DNA of 64,000 bases from contig JAKAFN010000006.1 in NCBI GenBank assembly GCA_021825945.1, positions 1-64,000 on the forward strand. Direction: 5' to 3'. Below the pieces are notes generated by a model, which saw nothing but the letters and a program-made list of their open reading frames with translations, was not told the DNA's origin and made no database searches. The stretch comes from Pseudomonadota bacterium (GTDB lineage Bacteria > Pseudomonadota > Gammaproteobacteria > Burkholderiales > Burkholderiaceae_F). The translations under genes and the position numbers were made by a program. Below, one piece after another: positions 17,218-25,323 of this stretch; position 1 is the stretch's first letter; each line of letters opens with the position of its first letter.

Positions 17218-18147
17218 TCACGGGCGATCGGCGACACGCTCGCCCAGCAGGCCGGACGGCCGCAGGATGAGCACCGCGCACAGGACCGCGAATGCGAAGA
17301 CGTCTTCGTAGTTGCTGCCGAAGACGCCGCCGGTGAGTTGGTCGAGATAGCCCGCTCCCAGCGATTCGATCAGTCCCAACACGATGCCGCCCACCATCGC
17401 ACCGGGAATGTTGCCGATGCCGCCCAAGACGGCGGCGGTGAATGCCTTGAGCCCCGGCAGGAATCCCATGGAAAAGTAGGCCACCGAGTAGACCGAGGAA
17501 TACAGCACGCCGGCGATGGCGGCAAGCGCGGCGCCGATGGCGAAGGTCGCCGCGATGATCGCATTGGGGTTGACCCCCATGAGTGCCGCGACGCCGGGGT
17601 TTTCGGCGGTGGCCCGCATCGCGCGGCCGAGGCGGGTACGCTGCACCAGGACGAGCAGGGCCAGCATGAGTGCCGCCGACGCGGTGACCACGAGCAATTG
17701 CGCCTGGGTCGCCGTGATCGCGCCGATGCGGATCGGAACCGGTGGGAGCAGTTGCGGGTAGGTCAGATGATTGCGCCCCCACACGATCATCGCAACCGTT
17801 TGCAGCAGGATCGAAACGCCGATCGCGGTGATGAGCGGGGCGAGTCGCGGCGCGTTGCGCAGGGGGCGGTAGGCGACGCGCTCGATCGCAAGATTGAGCA
17901 GCACGCAGGCCGGAATCGCGGTCGCCGTCGCTGTGAGCATCAGGAGCCAGCCCGGCATTCCGGGCATGGCCGTGCGCATCCACGTCATCGCACTGAGAGC
18001 CGTGAGCGCGCCTACCATGAGGACGTCGCCATGCGCGAAGTTGATCAGATTCACGATGCCGTAGACCATCGTGTAGCCGAGCGCGATCAGCGAATACAGG
18101 CTCCCGAGAACGAGCCCGTTGAATACCTGCTGCAGAAAGGTGCTCAT
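17218..18147 (-). CDS. livH: Branched-chain amino acid ABC transporter permease LivH
   Basis: The partner permease, 309 residues, with about eight helices. It begins MSTFLQQVFNGLVLGSLYSL, the usual LivH N-terminus, and carries the NLINFAHGDVLMVGA segment, the RTRLGRAMRATAENPGVAALMG cytoplasmic coupling loop (given in pieces) and GGIGNIPGAMVGG. ATG 18147 is chosen because upstream codons in the same frame run through livJ. It starts 34 bases after the livJ stop. Confidence 0.94.
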   Translation of the reverse strand: MSTFLQQVFNGLVLGSLYSLIALGYTMVYGIVNLINFAHGDVLMVGALTALSAMTWMRTAMPGMPGWLLMLTATATAIPACVLLNLAIERVAYRPLRNAPRLAPLITAIGVSILLQTVAMIVWGRNHLTYPQLLPPVPIRIGAITATQAQLLVVTASAALMLALLVLVQRTRLGRAMRATAENPGVAALMGVNPNAIIAATFAIGAALAAIAGVLYSSVYSVAYFSMGFLPGLKAFTAAVLGGIGNIPGAMVGGIVLGLIESLGAGYLDQLTGGVFGSNYEDVFAFAVLCAVLILRPSGLLGERVADRP

Positions 18148-18181
18148 TGCGCGCGGATCCGTCGATCGGTCTGCGGACGGC

Positions 18182-19372
18182 TCAGCGCAGCGTGGTGAGA
18201 TATGCCAGCTTGCCGTCCTGAACATGGAACATCGTGATCGCCCCGCCGCGGAGGTCTCCTTTGTCATCGAACGCGATGTGGCCGGTGAGCCCGTCGTAGT
18301 CGGCCGTCGCGATCGCTTTGCGGACGGCGGCCCGGTCGAGTGATCCGGCGCGCCGGATCGCGTCGATGATGAGGTACACGGCGTCATAGGCATAGGGCGC
18401 GTAGATCTCGACCGGGGTGCCGAACTTGGCGTGGTACTTCGCCAGGAAGGCGGCACCCTTCGGCAGATTTTCCACGGCCTCCCCGGCCTGCGAGCAGGTC
18501 AGAACGCCGGCCGCGCTGCCCGCCAGGGTGATGAACTGCGGTGAACAGGCGCCGTCGCCGGCCAGCAGCGGAGCCTGGATCGCAAGCTCCTGCATTTGCC
18601 GCGCCATCGGGCCGGCCGTGGCATCCATGCCGCCGTAGAAGATTACGTCCGGGTGTGCGGCGCGGATGCGGGTGAGGATGGCGCTGAAGTCCGTGGCTTT
18701 GTCCTGGGTGTACTCGCGCGCGACGAGGGTCACGCCCCGTTCCTTGAGCGTCTGCGCGACGACGTCAGCCAGGCCCTGGCCGTAGGCGGTCCGGTCGTCG
18801 ATGATGGCGGCGGTCTTCGCGTGCATCGTGTCGACCGCATAGTCGGCGAGCGCCGTACCTTGCCGGCGGTCGTTGGCGAGCACGCGGAATGCCGTATCGA
18901 ATCCCTGTTCGGTGTACTTGATGGCGGTCGTCGACGGAGAAACTTCGGCCACGCCGGCGTCGTGATAGATCTTCGATGCGGGAATCGAACAACCCGAATT
19001 GAGGTGGCCGACGACGGCAACCACGCCTTCGTCGACCAGCTTTTGTGCTGCCAGCGTCGCTTCCCGCGGATCGCCCTTGTCGTCTTCGGCCAGGATTTCG
19101 ACGTGATAGGCCTTGCCGGCGAGCTTGACGCCACCGGCGGCATTGATCTCGTCGGCGGCCAGCATCGCCCCGTTTTCGTTGTCCTTGCCCAAGTGGGCAT
19201 CGCCGCCGCTCAGCGGTCCGACCTCCCCGATCCGGATGACGTCGGTTCCAGGCGCCTGCACGGATGCCGTCGGGGCATCGGACCCGCTGTTCGCTTCCTT
19301 CTTGCCGCAACCGGTGAGGGTCGCGGCGGCGAGCAGGGTGGCGAGGGCGATCCGGGTGCAAGTCTTCATCAT
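18182..19372 (-). CDS. livJ: Branched-chain amino acid ABC transporter substrate-binding lipoprotein
   Basis: Periplasmic binding protein of the LIV (Peripla_BP_6) family, 396 residues. A lipobox LTGC puts the lipid-anchored Cys at about residue 22. The mature part begins after a Ser/Ala-rich linker with IRIGEVGPLSGG and has the family's LVDEGVVAVVGHLNSGCSIPAS and ISPSTTA-like ligand pocket segment (VSPSTTAIKYTEQG). It lies first in livJHMGF and is the only binding protein seen, so specificity rests on it. Leu/Ile/Val is the family default, but related systems take other amino acids or amides. ATG 19372 or 19369 are both possible. Confidence 0.92.
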   Translation of the reverse strand: MMKTCTRIALATLLAAATLTGCGKKEANSGSDAPTASVQAPGTDVIRIGEVGPLSGGDAHLGKDNENGAMLAADEINAAGGVKLAGKAYHVEILAEDDKGDPREATLAAQKLVDEGVVAVVGHLNSGCSIPASKIYHDAGVAEVSPSTTAIKYTEQGFDTAFRVLANDRRQGTALADYAVDTMHAKTAAIIDDRTAYGQGLADVVAQTLKERGVTLVAREYTQDKATDFSAILTRIRAAHPDVIFYGGMDATAGPMARQMQELAIQAPLLAGDGACSPQFITLAGSAAGVLTCSQAGEAVENLPKGAAFLAKYHAKFGTPVEIYAPYAYDAVYLIIDAIRRAGSLDRAAVRKAIATADYDGLTGHIAFDDKGDLRGGAITMFHVQDGKLAYLTTLR

Positions 19373-19400
19373 CGGGGCTTTCGGTAGGCACGGGACATCA

Positions 19401-19429
19401 CGGCGAAACGCCCGCAGGGCATTTCGCCG
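19401..19429. other. Long hairpin between the cytochrome c gene and livJ
   Basis: CGGCGAAA (19401-19408) pairs with TTTCGCCG (19422-19429), and inside it GCCC pairs with GGGC around a three-base loop. It lies between the stop of the cytochrome gene and the start of livJ, both minus strand. There is no T run after it, so it could be a weak terminator for the cytochrome gene or a structured livJ leader. Confidence 0.45.
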
Positions 19430-19457
19430 CCGCCGCAAAGCCCCGGATTTTACTGCG

Positions 19458-19775
19458 TCACTTCAGCGACAGGATCCAGTGCACCAGCTTGCGCGCGTCG
19501 GCTTCGCTGACGTGGCTCTTGTTCGCCGGCATCACGAAATGGCCCCAGACCCCGGTGCCGCCATTGAGCACCTTTTTCACGAGCCGCTCCTCGGCACCGG
19601 GGACATGGGCATACTTCTTGGCGACATCCCGGTAGGCGGGCCCCATGACCTTGTGGTCGACGCTATGGCAGGCGAGGCAACCGTCCTTTTGGGCCAGCGC
19701 AAGTTGCGCCATCGCGGCGGGTTGGAACAGGGTGCCGGCGGCGGCAACGGCGGTTACGATGAGGATTTTCTTCAT
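19458..19775 (-). CDS. Class I c-type cytochrome (c551/c8-like)
   Basis: A 105-residue protein with a signal peptide (MKKILIVTAVAAAG, cleavage near AMAQ) and one haem site CLACH with SVDHKVMGPAYRDVAKKY after it. The probable distal ligand is the Met of FVMPANKSHVSEADA near residue 84. This pattern and size match small periplasmic electron carriers of the cytochrome c551/c8 group. It would pass electrons between periplasmic dehydrogenases or bc1 and an oxidase or reductase. No redox partner lies next to it. The ATG at 19775 gives a clean signal peptide; the open frame continues upstream but without family character. Confidence 0.92.
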   Translation of the reverse strand: MKKILIVTAVAAAGTLFQPAAMAQLALAQKDGCLACHSVDHKVMGPAYRDVAKKYAHVPGAEERLVKKVLNGGTGVWGHFVMPANKSHVSEADARKLVHWILSLK

Positions 19776-19977
19776 GATAGGCGTCCTTGTCGTGGGAAAA
19801 ACCGGGCGGCGGTCGGGAAAATCGCCCGAACCGCTGCGACGCGTTGAGTGTATCTTGTGCACTGCAGCGCGGTATTTCCTCGTACGGGATTGTTGCGCTG
19901 GATCACAGCGACAGCGTCGGCGCGACGACGGCCGACCCGTTTTTCGATCGAGCAACGATGGCCGGGATGGCAGAGAC

Positions 19978-20214
19978 ATGTGGCTGCTTTGGGTTGCGAT
20001 AGCGCTGGCGCTGCTGCGCGGCGCCGGTGTCGGGTGGTTCGCCGGTTTGTCCTGGTGGTGGATCGGATCATTGTTTTTCATGGCGTTTTTGTGGTTCGAG
20101 TTTTTCGAGAAGTGGCTCGGCCTGGAAAAGAAGCGCGCAATGGATGAAATGGCCGCGACGCGCAAGCGGCGGATCGAACGGGCGTTGCAGCAGAAGATTC
20201 CGCGCCGACGTTGA
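19978..20214 (+). CDS. Small Trp-rich protein (TIGR04438-like)
   Basis: A 78-residue protein with two hydrophobic helices rich in Trp and Phe (MWLLWVAIALALL, then GLSWWWIGSLFFMAFLWFEF), followed by a basic amphipathic tail with KKRAMDEMAATRKRRIERAL. The composition and size match the small Trp-rich protein family described in betaproteobacteria. Its role is unknown. The predicted site is the inner membrane, with the basic tail in the cytoplasm. It is divergent from the cytochrome c gene across about 200 bases in which I see no clear promoter. Confidence 0.8.
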   Translation: MWLLWVAIALALLRGAGVGWFAGLSWWWIGSLFFMAFLWFEFFEKWLGLEKKRAMDEMAATRKRRIERALQQKIPRRR

Positions 20215-20469
20215 GCGGCGCTGCGTTCTGGACGGGGCCGGGTAGGGATCTGCGCCTTAGCAAGCCTTCAAATTCCCGAACACAATCCCGTTATTTCGCG
20301 GCTTCCCACGTTCCGAGAGTGGTTAGATTTCCATCGAGGCAAGCACGCGCGGCCCCGGCGACGGGTACCGAGCGGGTCGGGGGCAGCGGCGCGGTTTCGC
20401 AAGCAGGCTGCCGGAGTGCCGGCGGATCGACAAGACAAGAACAGCTTGGCAGCAGCAGGGGACGGTTTC

Positions 20470-22122
20470 ATGCGTACGAATCTTCCGGTGACCCAAAAGG
20501 AGCATGACTGGAGTTCCGAGTCGGGCGTCATCGTTTCGGCGACCGACAAGACGGGGCGGATCACCTACGTGAATGATATTTTTTGCCGGATCGCGGGGTT
20601 CACCCGGGAAGAGTTGATCGGGCAGGAACACAACATCATCCGACATCCGGATGTGCCTCCCGAGGCGTTTCGCGACCTCTGGCGCACCATCGGGCGCGGC
20701 AAACCGTGGACCGGAATCGTCAAAAACCGCTGCAAGAATGGGGACCACTATTGGGTGGTGGCGCACGCGGCGCCGATCACCGAGCACGGCAAGATCATCG
20801 GCTATCTCTCGGTGCGCACGCTGCCGACCCGCGAGCAGATCCAGGCGGCGGAGGCGGCATACGGCGTGCTGAATGCCGAGGCCCGCAGCGGCAAACGGAA
20901 GACCTTCCTCCAGGAAGGCTTCGTCGTGCAGAACACGCTCATCGGCCGGATCACGCGGCTCACCCATTTCAACATCGCCGGGCGGTTGGGGATCGCCGTC
21001 GCGGCGATGGTGTTGGCGCAGTTCGCCGCCGGCGTGGCGTTCACGCAGCAATTGCGGGACGCGCTGTTGCCGTCGCTGGTGGCTGCCGTCGTGGGGGCGC
21101 TGACGTCCGTGTGGCTCTATCGCAAGATCGTCGTGCCCTTGCGTGACCTCGTCACCCTGACGAACCGCTTGGCGACGGGGGACCTCGCCACCCGGGCGAC
21201 CGGCCGCGGTCATTCGATGCGGCGCGACGAGATCGGCGCGATCGCCCGCGCGCTCGATCAGATGGGCGTGAACCTGCGGGCCCTCATCACCGAGGTGCAG
21301 GATGGCATCCGCGGCGTCCATCGTACGGTGGAGGAAGTCGCGCAGGGCGGCATGGGCCTCGCATCGCGCAGCCAGTCGCAGGCCGACAGCCTGACCGATG
21401 CCGCCGCCGCGGTGGAACAGTTGAGCGGCGCGGTGGCGCAGAACGCCCAGACCGCCAGCGGCATCAACCGGGTGGCCGCCGAGGCGCGCGAAATCGCCAC
21501 GGCGGGCGGTACGGCCGTCGGCCGGGTGGTGCAGAGCATGCACGACATCCACGGCGCGTCGGGGCGCATGAACGAGATCATCCAGGTGATCGAGAGCATC
21601 GCGTTCCAGACCAACATCCTCGCGCTCAACGCGGCGGTGGAGGCGGCGCGGGCCGGCGAGCAGGGCCGGGGATTCGCCGTGGTGGCATCCGAGGTGCGGA
21701 TGCTGGCGCAGCGTTCGTCGCAGGCCGCCAAGGAGATCAAGACCTTGATCGAGGATTCGGCCGGCATCGTGTCCGGCGGCGAATCGGTGGTCGGCGAGGC
21801 GGGAGACACGATCGACAAGGTCGTGGACAGCGTGCGCAAGGTTTCCGAGTTGATCAACGAGATCACGCATGCATCGTCGGAGCAGGAGATCGGCCTCAAG
21901 CGGATCAGCGACGTCGTCGCAAACATCGACTCCGCGACGCACGAGAACGCCGCGCTGGCACGCCAGTCGGCGGACTCCGCCAACGATCTGCGGGAAAAGG
22001 CGATGCGCCTCAATGAGACCGTGGGCCTGTTCCGGCTCGGCGACGACGGCGCGTCGGCCCGCCTTTCTTTGGCCGACCGGGCGCGGGAAAAGAAAATCGT
22101 CGCGTCGGTGCCGTTGTCCTGA
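20470..22122 (+). CDS. PAS-domain methyl-accepting chemotaxis protein (Aer-like)
   Basis: A 550-residue chemoreceptor. The N-terminal PAS domain (about 20-125) includes [18 protein letters not shown] and the HPDVPPEAF segment typical of Aer-type redox or oxygen sensors. Next come a hydrophobic hairpin at about 172-220, a HAMP segment, and the signalling domain. The latter carries the conserved tip [20 protein letters not shown] and [18 protein letters not shown]. There is no periplasmic ligand domain, so sensing is probably cytoplasmic through a bound flavin. Start ATG 20470 is preferred; an in-frame ATG at 20416 is possible. No che or other motility gene is nearby, so it must feed a distant pathway. 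Confidence 0.92.
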   Translation: MRTNLPVTQKEHDWSSESGVIVSATDKTGRITYVNDIFCRIAGFTREELIGQEHNIIRHPDVPPEAFRDLWRTIGRGKPWTGIVKNRCKNGDHYWVVAHAAPITEHGKIIGYLSVRTLPTREQIQAAEAAYGVLNAEARSGKRKTFLQEGFVVQNTLIGRITRLTHFNIAGRLGIAVAAMVLAQFAAGVAFTQQLRDALLPSLVAAVVGALTSVWLYRKIVVPLRDLVTLTNRLATGDLATRATGRGHSMRRDEIGAIARALDQMGVNLRALITEVQDGIRGVHRTVEEVAQGGMGLASRSQSQADSLTDAAAAVEQLSGAVAQNAQTASGINRVAAEAREIATAGGTAVGRVVQSMHDIHGASGRMNEIIQVIESIAFQTNILALNAAVEAARAGEQGRGFAVVASEVRMLAQRSSQAAKEIKTLIEDSAGIVSGGESVVGEAGDTIDKVVDSVRKVSELINEITHASSEQEIGLKRISDVVANIDSATHENAALARQSADSANDLREKAMRLNETVGLFRLGDDGASARLSLADRAREKKIVASVPLS

Positions 22123-22167
22123 GATCGTCCGGGCCGCGCGGGGAAACGCAGACCGCCGGGGGGATCA

Positions 22168-23352
22168 TCAGGCCGAAAAATCGGGCATCACCCGGCGCAT
22201 GTACTGGTCGAACAGCGGCACCGTGAAGGCGGTGTCGCCATGCGTGGGGCTCCATACCATTCCCTTGGCGATCAACTTTGCGCGCGTCGGGCCAAGACTC
22301 GTGACATCGCGGCCCAGCTTGTCCGCGATGTCGCCAGAGCGGTGCGGTCCAGGACCCAGTTCCGCCATCGCGCGCAAGTAGCGCCGTTCGCTTGGAGCCA
22401 AGCGGTCGAATCGCACTCCGAAGAAGTTCGCGTCCAGGGCGGTGACGGCCAGCTTGGTGGCGTGGTCGACGTCGGCACCCCGAATCGGCGAGGCCTGGGC
22501 GACATCCCAAGCGTGCTTGCCCCATTCCTGGAGGAAGTAGGGATAGCCCTGGGTCTGTTCCAGGATCTTGTCCAGGGCGTCGTCATCGATTCTGGCGCCG
22601 ACGTCCTCGATCGGCTGACGGATCGCCCGGATGGCGTCGTCCCGCCCCAGGGCTCCGATCATCGGGAAGTCGAACATGCGCTCGGCGTATGACTTGGCTG
22701 CGCCGAGCTGGCCGCGCAACTGCGGCTGGCCGGCGCCCACCACCATGATCGGGAGGTTGCGCTGGGAACAGCGATGCAGTGCCATGATCAACGCGGCGAG
22801 TTGGGCCTCCGGGACATACTGCAACTCGTCGACGAACATCACGATGGCCGTGCCGGCGGCCTGCGCGGACTCTCCGACCGCCTGGAGCAAGTCCGTCAGG
22901 TCGGATTCGAGATCCCCGCTGTCCGCCAGGCCCGGTTCGCTCACGCCGTCCAGGCGCATCTCGACGTCCTGGTACGTGACCTTCACGACCTGTACGAACC
23001 CGGTCAGTGCGCGCAGTGCGCGGCTCGCAACGTCCTTGGCTCGCTCGATCAACGACAGGTGAAGCAACACGGAGCGTAGCTGCGGAGCCAGGATGGCGGG
23101 GAGCGAACGACCATCCGGAGCCTCGATGCGCACGGCGCGCAGGCCTGCGGTTTCCGCGTCCGTCCGCATGCGATCGAGGAGAACGGTCTTTCCGACACCG
23201 CGCAGGCCCAGCAGAACAACGCTTTTGAACGCCCGGCCGTGGCGGGCGCGTTCGATGGCCACATGCGCGGCCGCGCGTAATGCGTCCCGACCCGCCAATT
23301 CGGGTGGCTGCGTGCCGGCACCCGGGGAAAAAGGATTGGTGATGGGGTCCAT
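22168..23352 (-). CDS. Orphan AAA/STAND-type ATPase with winged-helix C-terminus
   Basis: A 394-residue protein. Walker A is GLRGVGKT (about residues 49-56), Walker B IVMFVDELQ (about 171-179), and a sensor-like MVVGAGQPQL follows. After the ATPase core, a lid region (GYPYFLQEWGKHAWDV) leads to a winged-helix domain with SERRYLRAMAEL and GDIADKLGRDVTSLGPTRAKLI. The layout resembles Orc1/Cdc6- and MalT-type NTPases, which act as switches on DNA or on partner proteins. It is commonly annotated only as ATP-binding protein. No partner gene is attached: it converges on a chemoreceptor and lies downstream of mctP behind an AT-rich inverted-repeat region. Function unknown. Confidence 0.8.
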   Translation of the reverse strand: MDPITNPFSPGAGTQPPELAGRDALRAAAHVAIERARHGRAFKSVVLLGLRGVGKTVLLDRMRTDAETAGLRAVRIEAPDGRSLPAILAPQLRSVLLHLSLIERAKDVASRALRALTGFVQVVKVTYQDVEMRLDGVSEPGLADSGDLESDLTDLLQAVGESAQAAGTAIVMFVDELQYVPEAQLAALIMALHRCSQRNLPIMVVGAGQPQLRGQLGAAKSYAERMFDFPMIGALGRDDAIRAIRQPIEDVGARIDDDALDKILEQTQGYPYFLQEWGKHAWDVAQASPIRGADVDHATKLAVTALDANFFGVRFDRLAPSERRYLRAMAELGPGPHRSGDIADKLGRDVTSLGPTRAKLIAKGMVWSPTHGDTAFTVPLFDQYMRRVMPDFSA

Positions 23353-23445
23353 GGCTTCCGGAAGCTGCCGAATTTGTGTCGATATTATCCTAGATTATCT
23401 ATTTTCGATAAATTCGGGAAAGGTCGGTAAAATCGCTGAATTCCC
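23353..23445 (-). promoter_or_regulatory. AT-rich control region of the orphan ATPase gene
   Basis: This 93-base gap is markedly AT-rich against its GC-rich surroundings. CGAATTT (23369-23375) is mirrored by AAATTCG (23410-23416). Read on the minus strand, the space between holds two GATAAT hexamers that could serve as -10 boxes. A second small inverted repeat, GGGAA/TTCCC, is at 23416-23444 next to the mctP stop. The layout suggests a promoter with an operator, but no regulator is identified. Confidence 0.45.
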
Positions 23446-24984
23446 TTAACCGACGTAATCGGCTGCGGTCGTGACGTCGCGGTTGTGCGCCTGTCCCAGA
23501 GCACGGATCGCCAGGGTCCCAAGGACCGCGACCCCGAGGTTGATCACCACGGCGTAGAGCCCGATGTACGCCGGGATCACGTGGCCGGCGCAGTGCAGCG
23601 CATAGCCCGATTTCCGGAATCCGGTCAGCGATGCCGCCCAGATCCCCCATCCCAGGCCTGCGGCCCAGCCGGCCAGCAAGGCCTTGGGGTCGAACCAGCG
23701 CGTGTAGATCCCGCCGACGATCGCCGGCACCGTCTGCAGGATCAGAATGCCGCCCAGCAGTTGCAGTTGAATCGCGTACTGCAGCGGCAGGAACAGGATG
23801 AACAGCAGGGCGCCGAACTTGACCACCAGCGACGCCAGCTTCGCCATGTCGGTCTCCTGTTGCACGGTGCAGTCGGGCCGGATGTAGGCCTTGTAGACGT
23901 TGCGGGTGAACAGGTTGGCCGCGGCGATCGACATGATCGCCGCCGGCACCAGGGCGCCGATGGCGACCGCCGCAAAGCCGATCCCTGCGAACCAGCCCGG
24001 GAAATAGTGCAACAGCAGACCCGGCATCGCGAACTGGGGCCCGTACTGCTTGAAGTACGGTGCGAGATCGGGAAGTTTGTCGATTCCGGCGGCGTAGGCC
24101 ATGTAGCCCAGCAGGGCGATGATGCCGAGCACGAGGGAGTACGCCGGCAGCCAGATCCAGTTGCGCCGCAGCGTATTGGGGCCCTTGGCCGCCAGGACCG
24201 CGGTCGTGGCGTGGGGATAGAACATCAGCGCCAGCGCGGAGCCGAAGGCCAGGGATGGATAGAAGGACTGCAGGCCCAGGTTGCCGTTTTGCACCGGCGG
24301 CAGCAGCAGGTGCGCCGGCGGAATCGCGGCAAAGATGTGTTCGAAGCCGCCGAGCTTGGCGGGCAGCACGAGGACCATCGCGATGACCGTGACGTAGACC
24401 AGCACATCCTTTACCACCGCGATCGACGCCGGCGCGCGCAAGCCGCTGGTGTACGTGAAGGCGGCGAGGACCACGAAGGCGATCAGCAGCGGCAGTTCGC
24501 CCAGCAGCCCGGCGGTCGGAAAGCCCAGGCCGCCGATGACGACCTGGATCCCGACCAACTGGAGCGCGATGTAGGGCAGGGTGGCGACGATGCCGGTCGT
24601 CGCGATCGCCAGCGCGAGGCCCGGGCTGCCGTAGCGGCCGGCGACGAAATCGGAGGCGGTGACGAAGTCGTGGCGGTGGGAGACCACCCATAGCCGCGGC
24701 AGCATCGCGAACATCATCGGGTAGACCAGCACCGTATAGGGCACCGCGAAGAAGCCCAGCGCGCCGGCTCCGAACACCAGCGCGGGCACCGCGACGAAGG
24801 TATAGGCGGTGTAGAGATCGCCGCCGATCAGAAACCAGGTGATCCAACTGCCGAAGCGGCGGCCGCCGAGTCCCCACTCGTGGAGATGGTGCATGTCGCC
24901 GCGGCGCCAGCGCGCAGACAGGAAACCCAGGACCGTGATGAACAGAAACAGGCCGATGAAGACCGCGGTTGCCGCCACGTCCAT
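23446..24984 (-). CDS. mctP: Sodium:solute symporter, MctP-like monocarboxylate permease
   Basis: A 512-residue inner-membrane transporter with about thirteen helices, of the SSS family. It matches the MctP branch, which in rhizobia takes up lactate, pyruvate, alanine and related acids. Visible are the N-terminal HEWGLGGRRFGSWITWFLIGGD (in parts), GLRAPASIAVVKDVLVYVTV and MFYPHATTAVLAAKGPNTLRRN. The small DUF3311 protein encoded two bases upstream is the usual partner of this branch. ATG 24984 gives the first hydrophobic helix near the N-terminus; the upstream open frame overlaps the partner gene. No sensor kinase or response regulator lies nearby. Confidence 0.9.
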   Translation of the reverse strand: MDVAATAVFIGLFLFITVLGFLSARWRRGDMHHLHEWGLGGRRFGSWITWFLIGGDLYTAYTFVAVPALVFGAGALGFFAVPYTVLVYPMMFAMLPRLWVVSHRHDFVTASDFVAGRYGSPGLALAIATTGIVATLPYIALQLVGIQVVIGGLGFPTAGLLGELPLLIAFVVLAAFTYTSGLRAPASIAVVKDVLVYVTVIAMVLVLPAKLGGFEHIFAAIPPAHLLLPPVQNGNLGLQSFYPSLAFGSALALMFYPHATTAVLAAKGPNTLRRNWIWLPAYSLVLGIIALLGYMAYAAGIDKLPDLAPYFKQYGPQFAMPGLLLHYFPGWFAGIGFAAVAIGALVPAAIMSIAAANLFTRNVYKAYIRPDCTVQQETDMAKLASLVVKFGALLFILFLPLQYAIQLQLLGGILILQTVPAIVGGIYTRWFDPKALLAGWAAGLGWGIWAASLTGFRKSGYALHCAGHVIPAYIGLYAVVINLGVAVLGTLAIRALGQAHNRDVTTAADYVG

Positions 24985-24986
24985 GG

Positions 24987-25214
24987 TCACTCCCCCTTCC
25001 GTACCGGCGCGATGCTGCGGAACACGATGGCGATGGCCACGCCCGCAAGCGGTACCCATGCCATCTGCCACCAGTAGAAGAACGGAATGCCGTAGAGCTT
25101 GGGATCAACCCGGTTGAACCAGGGCACGGCGAGGACGGCGATGCACGGAATCGCAAGCAGCAGCCATTGCAGCGGGCCGAGCTTGCGCACGGGTGCGGGG
25201 GCGGGATTTTCCAT
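24987..25214 (-). CDS. DUF3311 small membrane protein
   Basis: A 75-residue protein with two hydrophobic helices (LLLAIPCIAVLAVPWFN and FYWWQMAWVPLAGVAIAIVF) separated by NRVDPKLYGIP, a hallmark of DUF3311. In many bacteria this gene sits directly before an SSS or MctP-type symporter and probably forms a small subunit of it; here the gap is two bases. The start ATG at 25214 gives the usual length. Its biochemical role is not established. Confidence 0.87.
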   Translation of the reverse strand: MENPAPAPVRKLGPLQWLLLAIPCIAVLAVPWFNRVDPKLYGIPFFYWWQMAWVPLAGVAIAIVFRSIAPVRKGE

Positions 25215-25323
25215 GATGGGATGGACGTTTCTCGGGCGCCGGGCCCGTATGGGGTGACGAAAAGCGGCGCATATTATGACCGGGCCGTATGACATCCCAC
25301 GGCCCATGGTCCGCGACCGGGGT

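Noticed and set aside
23399..25156. A 585-codon minus-strand frame overlapping mctP in another phase
   Set aside because: The mctP frame shows the full SSS transporter and a proper start next to DUF3311; this one is Arg/Gly-rich noise.
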